Assembly (NCBI GenBank): GCA_002118135.1
Contig: BDIU01000211.1
Location: 62,001 to 126,000, forward strand
Source: Trebouxia sp. TZW2008
Lineage: Eukaryota > Chlorophyta > Trebouxiophyceae > Trebouxiales > Trebouxiaceae
Length of the DNA stretch: 64,000 nucleotides
Reading direction: 5' to 3'
Position 1 is the stretch's first letter, and the number at the start of each line of letters is the position of its first letter. The notes below the pieces were generated by a model that did not search any database, was not told where the DNA came from, and saw only the letters and a program-made list of their open reading frames with translations. Shown here piece by piece: positions 12,301 through 23,900 of the stretch. The translations under genes were made by a program, and so were the position numbers.

Positions 12301-15300
12301 TTGCTGAGCAAGATTTACTCATGTCCCCAATGAGCTTCATGAAGTTGAACATTGTGCACCATTGCATGCCTTTTAGAACTGATAGTTTCCCACAAGGCAG
12401 CAGGCCTGATCACTTTGCCCTGTATCACAGCATCAGCTTGTCATGAACACATGTCTTGATCCTTCATGCAAACAAACATATTAGTGAGTCATGCCTTGCA
12501 GGACAGACAGTGATCTTGAGAGCTGAGAAGGTCAAGCGGAGAGTTTCACAGAAATGTACCAATCATATCTGTGTGTTTTATATTTTGTATAATTTATATT
12601 TAGCCATTCATGCCTTGCAGGGTTGAGGAGGATCTCAAGGCTAAGGAGCTTGCGTGGGAGGCTGCTCAGGAATTTGCAAGCGCCCGCCAGGCTGAGGTGA
12701 CAAGCCTGGAGCAGCAGCTGGCCACCAGCCAGGCTGACCTGGAGGCTGAGCAGAGCCTCAAGGTCACTCTACAGGCCGATGTCCAATCCCTTCAGGCAAG
12801 CCCCTCCATCGCCCTGCAAGAGTGACCAGTGGCTTTGGCTTCAGCTCTGCACACTGTACAATATTTTGCTCATTTGCGCTGCAAGCTGATGTTCATAAGT
12901 TGCAGGCAAACTCCCTCTGTCCCAATGCAGTCCTGTGATGGCTGCCTTTGAGCACCGCGTGTTTGCAGTGTATCAGCTGTCTACATCTCTGTCCTTGACC
13001 TTCAGGTATGCGCAATGTATCCAGCAATGTGTGTGTTGCACAGCAGTGTGCTGTGCCTTAACATCAACGACACAGTGCAGTAGTTTTGTGGCAAAAGGCT
13101 GAGAGCCTCTGCAGCATGCGCAACTGCAGCATGTGATTGTGTAGCAGCTCCTGAAGTGTATTGGTTCTGTTTAGGTGCAACTGAAGAAGTCTCAGCAGCT
13201 GGCAACTGAGCTTCAGGCCAGCAAGGACAAGGCTGAGGAGCAGCGCAGCCAGAAGACTGCTGCCCTCAACACCAAGACTGCTGAAGTCAACACCCTGCAG
13301 CAGTCCCTCAAGAGGTATGCCTGACAAGGATGGGCTGGTTGTTCAAGCTGTGCTTGCCTGCCATGCATTATACATCAAGACAGGTCTTGGCCCAATGCCA
13401 TGCCTGCAAATCCCCTGATGTCATGTGAGGCTCATTTTTGACTGCTCACCTCCAGGATGTGCATGCTTCAAGGTACACAGCTGTGCCAGTTGGGCGCGCT
13501 TGCATCAAAAGCAAGCTCCTTGCATGCGGTGCTTTATGTGCATCTTGTAGACTTTTCAGCTGAGCAGAGGATGCATTTTGGCAATTGCACACCTTTGAAG
13601 ACTGCCCCAAGCTCTGATGCAAGTTCCGCTTGTGTTGTCTGAATCTTGGTGTGTTGAGCATCAGCTGTCCACATCTGGATTTGCATCAGCTTCATTCCAA
13701 GTGATAAAGCACTGATATCTTCCCATTCGGCAGCATGTAAGTAACTCAAAGTTGACGTCACAGATTGCATGCGACCGCATTCTTTAGCTGGTTATTGCTT
13801 TCAGGTTAGCAATGCCAGGCTGCCCCTGGCAACAGAGGCTCTTCTTGTGGCAATGAACAACATATGACCCTGTTTCTCTTCTTGTCTGGCTGCATCGCTT
13901 GGGAAGCATGTGTGCAGGGCTGAAGAAGAGCTGATCAAAGAGAGAGGCTCTAGGGCAAAGGCCAACCAGACAAATGTTGGCGCCCAGAGAGAGGTGTCCA
14001 TGCTGACTGCACGTCTCGCAGAAGTCCGTCAGGAGATTGATGCCAAGCAGGACAAGCTGGAGATTGCAGAGCGTCAGATTGTGCTGGTAGGCATTGCTTC
14101 TGCTGCAGCAGCAATGCATACTGAGCGCCATTGAAACACCCATCTCCCGTTGGGTGCTTGGCAAACAGCCTTCATGGGTGCTTGGCAAACAGCCAATCAA
14201 TGTAATTTGAGTCAAAGGCTGAGTTTGCATGCTGTATATGACGTTTAAAATTGAGTCTTCTACCAGTTTTGCTCAGTGTTTCCAGATCCTGCAGCTGTCC
14301 TTTGTCTCCTGTTTACATCTTGAAATGCAACAAAGCACTTCAGGAGGACATCCATGTGACGATGATGCACTGCTCGGCTGCTTGATATATGATCACACGT
14401 CATTAGATTGCTGAGCAATTCCAATCAGTGCCGTGTAAGTATGCAGGCTGAGAAGGAGAGGAAGGTGGAGGTGGCAGCTCTTGCTGCATCCCTGAAGGAG
14501 AGGGAGGAGAACGAGTCAAAGCTGGGCGCCTTGCAGGCCCAGTACATCAAGATGGTGGCGCAAAACCAGCGGTAAGAGACAGCACTTCTAGTAGACAACC
14601 TGTTTCATAGCAATTTTGTCTGTGTTGTGAGATCATCAACCAATGCACAGCATTGCATGTGGTGTGGACGTGAGCATGCACAGTGATATCATATTCAAAC
14701 GCTATGCCGTCAAAGCTAAGACATATATGGTAGACGTGTCCAGGGTACGTGATGTCATATCATGGCTGACATGGCGTGCTGAGGATGTGTGCAAGTCATC
14801 AGACCGCTTTGCACTTCTCGCAAGCTGAAACAGTGACAAACATACAGATGAGTGGTTATCCCCAATGTTCTTGATGCAGTTCCAACAGTCGTGCACGTGC
14901 AGGCTGGAGTGTGACTTGAAGAAGATGGCCAACACCCAGGAGAGCAACAAGGGACTTGGCCTTCCTGTCAACATTGCTTTGAGTGGCCCCACCGACCATG
15001 TAATGCCCGTTCATTGCCTCACTCCTGCCTGAAAATGCTGCCTCCTCACTGAAGTTGCCGATCTCATCTGCCAACCTTTGACTTGAAATCATAGCTACAT
15101 GACCACAGTGCCATTGGCTGTCTGTGTTGCTTGCAGCCATTTTGTCATGCCCTACACGCTGACCACCTCACCACACACATGCCACACTGCCCACAGCTGC
15201 TGAAAGTTTACAGAAGCTCTCCTGCCAAGCTGTCTACTGTGCCAAAAGCGCCTTACACCAAGCAAATAAGTCTCACCTTTTGTCAACCACTCACCCTTGT

Positions 15301-18300
15301 GTGCATTCCATGCAGAAACCCTTTCCAGTATGATGGCTTGCAAATGCTCAGAGCATTGGCTTTGTCAGCAATATGTTGGCATGTGTTATGAGCATGTGCG
15401 CAGCAATACCACACGAACTATAGGACAATGTCTATCGTGAATCTCCTGTTCCGTTACTGTCGAAGTCTTCTGAAGTCAACTTAATCACACTGAGTTTGTG
15501 AGACACAGGCTTGTTCACTGACTATAGCAATAATAACAGTGCCTCAATCACACAGCGCAAGGTTCAAGTATCAGCTGGCTATGCACACCAGCCATTGACA
15601 GTCCGCATTTGTGCTGCAGTCTGCTGCTGCTGACAAGCATCATCAGTGTGTGCAGGCGCCCTTGGTCTATGAGGCAGGACGCAAGGACAAGCAGTGCAGT
15701 CAGGGATTCGAGCGTCAGCATCAGGTTGAAGCAGAGGAGGAGGATGATTTTGAGGAGGAGGAAGATGAATTTGAGGAGGAGGAAGCCACAAGCAGTGGCA
15801 AGGGGCAGGTGGGGCCTTCATCCCAGGGGCCCACGGATGGCTCACCTTCAGGTACGGGCCCTGAGTCGTGCTGTGGAATCAAGTCATGGTCTTTCTCCAT
15901 CATGATCTGCAGATGCGACATTCTTCGCACTAGTGCGATTGTAATTGGTTTCACATTCGTGCAAAGGAGAGAGCTGACACACCCTCCACTTCTGCCGCAG
16001 TGCTGTGAGTTTTGGCAGGATTGAGCACTGAGATACTTTCTGAGTGAGATCATCAGTGCAAGAATGTGTTGCATTACTCATGGGCGTGAGCAGGAGGCCA
16101 AGTACATGCGTCAAGGTGGAGCAAGTGAAAGCTCAATGCGCTTATAGACATGCTCCTAGTAAAGATGCAACGATCCTACCATCAACGTCTTTGCCATCTT
16201 GCTAGCTTACGTAACTGCCACACACTTGACCTAGTCCAATATTTGTAATTTGCAGGACTGTCAAAAGTCCCAGACAACTTCAAGCCACTGCCCAAGATTG
16301 CTGGCTTCTCAGAGCAGCTGTATCTGGACCAAGACTGCTTCCTGGGGTGGGGTAACACTGGTGCTGTCTATGCCAGCGGCAACCTGCACCAGCTGCTGCA
16401 AGGTCGTCCTCAGTGGGCCGTGAAGGTATGTGCCATTTGTGTAGCTAACCTCCAAGCTTTGTCAGTGGCATTTTGAAGCAGTTATTGCAAGGCCAGTCTC
16501 AGTGGGTGGGTCCAGGTGTGCTTCATATGTAATGCAAGCCTGCATGCTCTGCAACACTTCACTTCAAAAGATTCAGATCCTGCAGCTTGACTGAAGCAAT
16601 CAAGGTATGTGCTATTTGTACAGCTAAATTCAGTCCTTGCCAGTGGCATGTTATAGCAGTTATTGCAAGCCAGTGCGGAGTCAAGATATGTTTCATATGT
16701 AACGCAAACCCACATGCAACACCTCACAAAATTCAGGTCCTGCAGCTTGATTTGACCCTGATCAGCTTGCCTGAACGGGCAGTCAAGATACGTGCCATTT
16801 GCATAACTAGCCTTTCTAAGCTTGGTACCAGCACATTGACATTGACCTTGATGTCCTGCAGCTGTCTTGCACCTTTGCCCATGGGTCAGCATGCTGTTTC
16901 ATTCCAACCTCTGGCACATTTCAATGTTGCGATGCTGATAGACCAAGCTTCCAGGTGTTAATGCACATCACATCCAACTTTTTGAACAGCTGCAAGACAT
17001 GGGCTACAATCTACTTTCTGGGCTTGGCATTCAGCAATGTTTGGTGTAGGGTTTTTTATGTGTCTTATCAGCATCTTCAAACAGCTCATGCAGCTCTGAT
17101 GGCTGCTCAAGCGCCGTCTCAAGCAGTCGACACACACTTTTGGCTCAAGCAAACAGTTCACTGGGAAGCCATGCACTGCATGTGATGTAAGCCGCTCTTT
17201 GTGTTGCAGGTAGTAAATCCTCCCGTGGACGAGGCGGACCGGATCGACCGGTATGATGTGGACAAGGAGCTGGCAAGTCTGGATCTGGTTGCCGGCCAGC
17301 CCAGGCTGTTGCAGTACCGAGGCTACAGTACAGGGTACCAGTTTGAGGACGGTGAAAGGGTGCTCAAGGGGTACATGATGACTGAGTAAGCCCTTGATGC
17401 CCTGGCCATGCTGAATGCTACTGTGCATAGTCCTAGTGGTCTTGAAGGGCCACATGGTGACAGAACAATGCCCTCTGTAGTGTGCGTGCTGATTGCTGCT
17501 GATCATGGTGGTGGTACAGATGTCACAGAGTGAGGCATCATTGCAGTGCACCTGCTGATTGCTGCTAACGTCAAAAGCACTGCAGTCATCGCAAAGTTAG
17601 GTGTCGCTGCAGCGTGCATAATTGCTCCAGTCACAGCTGTGATACAGTGATCACAGACTCAGGCCTTGCTGCCATTTGCACTCTCTTCATCAGCTTCTCT
17701 ATTGTACTCTACATCAGTGCAACGCTGGCTTCAGTGCTGCTGGCAGATCTCTAAGATCTATTTCACTTGATGTGCTCAGCTTGGATGAAAAGCAATAGGC
17801 CTGGTGTTGGCATTTGCTGACGCGCTGCATGTCTCAGCAGTTAGTGCCTTGTTGGTGCTGCTATGCCTGCTCTGATCTGCTGCATGGCTGCAATATTGGT
17901 GCCTTGTTGCTGCAATACTCATGCCTTGCTGCATTACTTATGCCTCACTGCATTACTCACGGCTCACTACAGTGCTCATGCCTTGCTGCATTACTCATGT
18001 CTACTGTCAGTACTGATGTGTGGCATTGTCGCTGATGCAGTCTGCTGGGTCCGTCATTGACCAAGGCCGTAGTGCACCTGGACAGGATTTCTGACAACGT
18101 CAGTTCCAGGCAGCAGCGCCTGCTGTGGGTGGCCTCCATGTTCAAGGTGGGCGCAGCTTGTTTGCTGTTGTTGGATCCCTGTAGTGTGCATTCTGCAATC
18201 TTGGACAGGGGGTTCTTGTTCCCTTCTACTTCTGTGTTTGTGGAAGTGCCTGATCACACTTTTCACGATGGCAGTCAGTAAGCTTGAGGCCTTTTCATCA

Positions 18301-20017
18301 CGTCTGCCGGATGTGTTGATCAACTACTTGCCTGCCACACAATCACTTGCGTTCTTCTGCTGTCATGTACAAGTCTGCATTATGCATAACATGGACAGCA
18401 GCAAATGGTACAACATTGTTGTCTTGCAGGCTGTGAGAGACTTGCACAGCCTGAGAGTGGTCCACCATGATATCAAGGTGGACAACTTCTGCCTCAGGTC
18501 CAGTGAATGTGGTGAGCGTAATCTGGTCCTGATTGATATGGGGCTCCTGGAAGATGCAAAGGGTAAGTTTTGGTCCATTGCATTTGCATTGCCAAACATG
18601 GGCTGTGATCTAACAGTGCTTTTGGCCCAAATGTCAAGAGCTTGCAATTCATGGGCGATGATTCATTTTAATCTGCAATTTGCTTTGCTGACTCTATGAG
18701 TCTGCTGTGATAAGCAAAGGCACACCAAGCACTGCTTATAGGGCTGTGAATGCTAACATCAATCATACAGACACACCGTTATGAGAATATAGGGCTGATT
18801 GCTGTACTGGAAGCATTTCTGAATTCATCATTGCTTGCATCACATATGTCCATGCCAGCCAACATATAGCCTGAGGCAGCTTCCTTCAACAATCCTTGAC
18901 GCATGTTGGCTTGTGTTGCAAAGTACAGCAAGGCAAGCTGCTTCATATAACATTTGCTTCACACAGCTGATGTTCTCTGCCCTGCAGGGCATGATCACAA
19001 CACCTACACCCCCACAATTGGGACCACAGAGTACCATGCTCCAGAGTTGCTGGATTTCACAGCCCCAGATGAGCTGAGGCAGGCCCCCAGGAACGCCAAG
19101 CAGCGGGTGCGAGACCTGCAAGCCTGCGATGTGTGGGCTGCAGCTGTTGTCGCATTCTTTGTGATGACAGGCACAGACCTGTACTACCTCAACTGTGATG
19201 GGCCCGACGTTCAGGAGCAGGTGCTGGAGCAACAGAAGGCGCTGGTAGGGCCTCCAACTTGTGCTCTTATTATAACCCATTGTGATGACAGGCACAGATC
19301 TGTATGACATCAATGTCAATGGTCTCACTGTTCAGGAGCAGGTGCTGGAGCAACAAAAAGCACTGGTAGGCTCTTCAACTTGTGCTGTTGTTATAGCCCA
19401 TTGCGCCTTGCAAAGAACCATGCACCAACAGCAATAGAATCTTGTGACATTGGATATACCTACCTGTCTCCTGTGCCGTCCAGTCATGTTTGTGTATGCT
19501 ACAACTGCAAGCTGTGTTTTCTGCAGCCTGTCGAGTGAGTGTTTGCTGGGTGTCTGATGTTAGAGCTGTGTAGCAGCAGATATATGCAAATACACCCTGT
19601 ATATGAAACTCTGCTCTGTCAAATTTACTCACATACTGCACAAATCAGCTGGCCATCTCCAGGTCCACAAAACATAAAGTTAACTTTTGCAGTGTCCAGT
19701 TTGATTGTATTTTGATGGCTTCCTTTGGCGTGATCCGCAAATAGTTGTACGCCTCTTTAGCAAAGCAGGTCTGAGCTGCACTGTGCTGACTGCTGAGCTG
19801 CTGTTGAGATTTTTGTGTTTGCTTGCAGCTACGGGCTCTGCAAACTCCAGAACGGCATTTGCATAAAGCTGTTGCAACCATCAGCAAGCTGGGTCCTCAT
19901 GCGCTGGAGTTTTTCTTCAAGACCTTGCGCAGTTCTCCAAGGGAGCGCATTACTGCCGCTGAAGCCCTTCGCCATGACTTTTTGGCCAATGCCGCTGCGC
20001 AGCTGGAAAAGAAGTAG
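9384..20017 (+). CDS. Coiled-coil protein with C-terminal Ser/Thr protein kinase domain, tandem copy 1
   Basis: Exons: 9384-9411, 9573-9604, 9776-9865, 10094-10255, 11016-11170, 11865-12086, 12621-12795, 13175-13314, 13918-14086, 14447-14571, ~14904-14999, 15620-15851, 16256-16425, 17210-17385, 18041-18146, 18430-18562, 18988-19244, 19829-20017; about 870 residues. Residues ~20-470 are heptad-like coiled coil (for example SLEQQLATSQADLEAEQ). Exon 15620 is a Glu/Asp-rich linker. The kinase domain has a glycine loop LGWGNTGAVY, the ATP-binding Lys in QWAVKV, a hinge reading DLLGPSL as in casein kinase 1, catalytic loop HHDIKVDN, IDMG in place of DFG, YHAPE, DVWA, and a C-terminal RITAAEALRHDFL. 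It is therefore probably an active but non-RD kinase. Substrate and partners are unknown. The start in exon 9384 is supported by phase only. TGTAA lies 66 nt past the stop. Confidence 0.8.
10605..11015 (+). repeat. Array of exon-start copies before kinase-1 exon 11016
   Basis: Before the true acceptor at 11015 there are four or five decayed copies of acceptor plus exon start, at about 10618, 10686, 10781, 10868 (acceptor lost) and 10928. They are 70-95 bp apart. Each keeps a GCAG followed by sequence like GTGGGCAACATGTATGAGG, and the same linker (ACTGACATTG...CACTCACTGTGCTTCAGG) recurs between copies. Confidence 0.7.
12490..12560 (+). repeat. Decayed exon-start copy before kinase-1 exon 12621
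   Basis: CCTTGCAGGACAGACAGTG followed by GCTGAGAAGGTCAAGCGG resembles the start of the homologous exon in copy 2 (24256). It is a partial copy of acceptor and exon start about 120 bp upstream of the true exon. Confidence 0.55.
16426..16830 (+). repeat. Array of exon-end copies after kinase-1 exon 16256-16425
   Basis: The end of the exon (CAGCTGCTGCAAGG...CAGTGGG), its donor, and the first ~40 intron bases (GTATGTGCCATTTGTGTAGC) recur at about 16460-16510, 16606-16690 and 16787-16830, about 180 bp apart. Frames are broken in the copies. Confidence 0.65.
19281..19405 (+). repeat. Exon-end copy after kinase-1 exon 18988-19244
   Basis: About 120 bp repeat the exon's last third and its donor: TGATGACAGGCACAGATCTG through GAGCAACAAAAAGCACTG, then GTAGGC. 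The copy is still in frame and has an AG just before GCACAGATCTG, so it could act as an alternative exon. Confidence 0.7.
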
Positions 20018-20911
20018 AGTCACTAGACTGCCAATCTTGTCTGGTGTTTGGTAGGGTCAAGTAGTCATGTGCAGCATTCTGCTGTAACAGGTTATGTAGA
20101 TTAGACTTGTCGACCCTTTTGTGCTGATAGCTTATCACATGTGTAGACTCCATAATACGTTTGTCTTGGTTGATGTTCATACAGCAGCGAGGACTTGCTG
20201 TACATGATGCAGTATGCTACCAAAATTCATGCATGATACCCTTAAGTTGGGCTGTGTGGCGTCTTTACGTTATGACCTGACTTAGTTGTTGTTTGTGCTT
20301 TGTCATTGTTGAACTGAGCTTGTTGGCTTTGGAGCGGCCTTTTTCAGTCTGAGTGTTGTTCTTGACAGCGAAGCTGTGTGCTGCTAGTTCTCACAATTGG
20401 GGTTTGGTGTTGTAATGCTCTCAGCAGCACATGTAATCACGTGCAATGCCTGCTCAATGCTTCCAGCTGGCAGCAATTGTTCTGGTGGTCAGTGAATGAA
20501 TTTTTGCACAAGATGTTCACACAACTTTGCTTGCACGAGGGGCTGCTAGAGCGCTCGTCTTCCAGCCTATGAGTCAACTTCACAAGCCATCCATGCATAC
20601 ATAAGTACTCTTCTTCTGCGCTGAGCTGTCTGTCTAGACTCACTCAGACTTTGAGTTTGACACAGAGTCAAGCCTCGACAAACATCTCACTTGCAACAAT
20701 ACCAGGTCAAGTCTTCGTAAAATTGGCGTGTATTGTGTGTCGCTACGAAGCAAAGCTCGGGCTGCTCAGTTCACAAGCTGTGCAGCACGCGCGAAGTCGT
20801 AATTTCAGACGTGGCCGGCGACGATGCTTGAAATGCAGGCAGCATCTGCCCTCAGGATGCCTAATGACTTGCTTGAAACAGGGTGAAAATGTTGACATAA
20901 AGCCTATCTAC
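20018..20911. other. Spacer between the two kinase copies, with promoter of copy 2
   Basis: The 5' half is the 3' flank of copy 1 and is similar to 31693-32100. From about 20537 it matches the region upstream of copy 1. An apparent open stretch from 20651 has no ATG and is not conserved in frame. Confidence 0.5.
20083..20087 (+). terminator. TGTAA polyadenylation signal, kinase copy 1
   Basis: TGTAA lies 66 nt after the stop codon. This is the usual green-algal poly(A) signal and distance. Confidence 0.5.
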
Positions 20912-23900
20912 ATGTTTTCAGGTCCTCTGGACACCATAGCTTGGCCAACAAAGTACACTCTAGGTGAGTGCCTTCCTTGTTCCTGTCATGGTGTTTCCTT
21001 GCAACCCTGAACCCCGATTGCAAACATCCGAGAGTGACGCCCAAAAATGCAGGTATCTGACCGTGTCGTGTCGATAAGACTGCCAGTGGCACCGCTTAGG
21101 GGTTATATAAAGGTCGTAGTGGAGTCGTAGCAGCGGAGAGGCATCTCATGGACGCTCTAGAGAGGCGTCCCATGGACGCCCTGGAAGGGGTATGTGTTTG
21201 CTCAACGAAGCTCTTGCTGCTGCCATATGAGGCACATTATGCTCATGTGATGCAATTGCAGTGCCATAGACAGTTCACGGTCACTACAGACTGCCATTCA
21301 TCGACGACAATGTGCTGTTCACAAACGATAGTGACACTTTGTCTTCGACTTGTGTGCAGAACAATGTGACCACTGGTGCTCTCAAAGCCATAATGGCAAT
21401 GGTGGAATACCATCAAGCAACCCTTGAACTGGTCCAGGCTGCAGCAGAGGTCAGTGACACTGCTGCAAAGCGTCCCCTGTTTCAGTTCTGCTCATTGCTG
21501 CAGCAGCATAAGTTCAAGGTACACATCAAAGTTGCTGCTGACTGTGATTTCCAGCAGCATGCATGACTGAGTATTCACAAACAACTTCAAAATGACACAC
21601 AGTCTTTGGCATGCAAGTTGATGATTGTTGTTGCTGAAAAACACAGGCCGATGGTGACATTAGCAAAGACGCATTGACCCTACAGCGTGCAAATGTCAAC
21701 AGCCTGAAGGGTAAAGTTGAGCAGTTGGTAGAAGCACTGGCGCAGCAATCCAGTGAATGCACAAGCTGCTCAGGCAAGGAAAGTGAAGCACAGCACCAAG
21801 ATCTGAAAAAGCAGGCAAGGAATCAGTCGTCTTCCATCGTTTTCATTGGTTTGCCACCAAGCTGGTCCCAAGTTCAGTGAAGCTTATGCTGCACTTTACT
21901 GCAATGTCGACATGTGACAATGTCATGAAGGGCACCACATAGCTGTTACGCCATGCACATGCCATTCGGCACAGGACCAGGCTGCCATGACACTTTTGCA
22001 CTTGTTGACTCCAGGCCAACACTGCTGTGCATGCCACAGTGCAATACGTACAAGGGCAAGGCATGGGCTACACTGATTGTGCTGAGTCAACTCAGTGTGC
22101 TTCAGAGCTACACTGCTGTTTGTATTGCTCATGGGCATTGTGTATGGGGGGCACATTGGCCACACTGACATTCTGCTCTGTCAATGTGCTTCAGGCGACC
22201 AGCCGACGTGCTACCTTTTTCTTTATTTGAACCAGATCTTCTCTTTCTTTGAAGACCCTTTGTGTCTAATATCAAGAACTAGCACCTTTTGTGCTAGAGC
22301 CTCCAACAACAACGTTGCTGTTGATTTAACAGGTGGGTCAACTGTATGAGGGCATGCTGGCCTCATTTGCTGCCCTTCCAGCCATTGAGGGTGCCAGGGC
22401 GGCACAGGACTTCCAGCTGCAGCAGGCACTGCAAGCCCAGGCAGCCCTGCTACAAGCTTGCATCAGAGCGACCCAAATTGCAGACAAGTGAGGCAGTCTC
22501 CTTCACAAGCCACAAACTGTGCCTGTTCCCTGTGGCTAAGTTGGCTGCACGCGGCTCGGATGCCAATGTTTACTGTCTCACAGATGCCAGCCCAAGATAG
22601 CATTTATGTCCAACTGTCCAATTGTTACGTAGCAATGTGCGCTAGAAAGCGTAGCGACTTTTGTTACTATTATGACTATTATCATTACTATCATCAATCT
22701 TGTTCTTAGATGCCAGGCAATGTAGTCCGTGCCCACAGGTCTCTCCTGTGTTTTGAGCTGACAAAGCTCATGTGTGTGTGTCTGCATTGCCTCATCCATT
22801 TCAAGAGGTGTTTTGTGAGCAAGTTGAAAAGACATGATTCTGCAGGAAACAGCAAAGGCGCGCAGGTTCAACATCCATCAACACATGTCTGGGATGTATC
22901 AGTTATATGTTTTCATTCTAAACGTGTTCCAGACCGGCTCAGCAGTTGTTGCTCAGTATTGTCATTATAGCTTCCTGCAACGGTGCTAGCCGCCAGTGTG
23001 CTGTGCAGCTGGAAAGGAATGTTTGAATTGCTGGATGCATACAATTGCTTCTTTCTCTTCGAGGTCATCATCACATATGAAGCCACAGTGCGCCATTTGG
23101 CAGTTTTGAAAACGACACACCATTCACTCTGTTGCTCAACAGCGCTGCAATGCAAAGGTCCAACATCACCACACCACGTCACAGCAGCCTCACTTACATC
23201 ACTGCACCATGTGATGGCACACCCTGCCACTTCTCATACAGACTTGGCCCAACCAATTGCTGGAGATTCTTAGCACAAAGTACCTCAAATTCATCCCAAA
23301 TCCTGAGTGTTGCTTACGCTGGTGGGGATACTTTCATTGAGGCTTACACCCTTGCTGAGAAAACACTTCTGTCATAAAGATTAGTGTGATGTCAAACAAG
23401 TTTAGCTGTTTCTGAAGGCATGCGGATTCTGCTGACATATTGAGCACAAACCCATCGTGATGCCGTTGCCTCTGCAGGGCCGCCAGGAAAGCCCAATTGA
23501 TCAAGGATGCTGCGCAAGACTTTGCTGCCAGATCCAGGACAACATGTGAGAGCCTGCAAGAGGAGAGGCAAAAGCTGACACAGGCCCTACACCAAAGCAA
23601 TGGGACCCAGGTGGCTCAACTGTGCCAACTGAAGGCAGCTGACGCTGCCAAGAATGTGTTGGCTGCAAATAATGAGGAGCTGTGTGAGTCGCTAGACAGG
23701 TATTGATTCACAGAATCGTATTGTAAAGGTTGCAGGATACGCTGTTGATTCTACACCTGTATGGCACATGTTGGAGCCAAAATGCTTCCTTTAGTCCTGG
23801 GCAGGAGCTTGTCGCATGCGCAATTGACTATTAGCATTGTAAAACCTTAATGCTTACGATTGTATTAGTTGCCTTGCGCTGTAGTGTTGTCATGGATGAG

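Larger units (their letters stand above)
9005..20390 (+). repeat. Tandem segmental duplication, unit 1 (about 11.4 kb)
   Basis: The unit covers promoter, gene and 3' flank of kinase copy 1. Exons align to unit 2 (about 20537-32100), most with identical length and phase. Intron similarity is patchy, so the duplication is old enough for introns to diverge. Similarity on the 3' side runs to GCTGTGTGCTGCT near 20370 and again near 32085. Confidence 0.8.

Noticed and set aside
16958..17551. 197-codon minus-strand open frame
   Set aside because: No family similarity; antisense to kinase-1 exon 17210-17385, whose plus-strand sequence matches its paralogue codon by codon.
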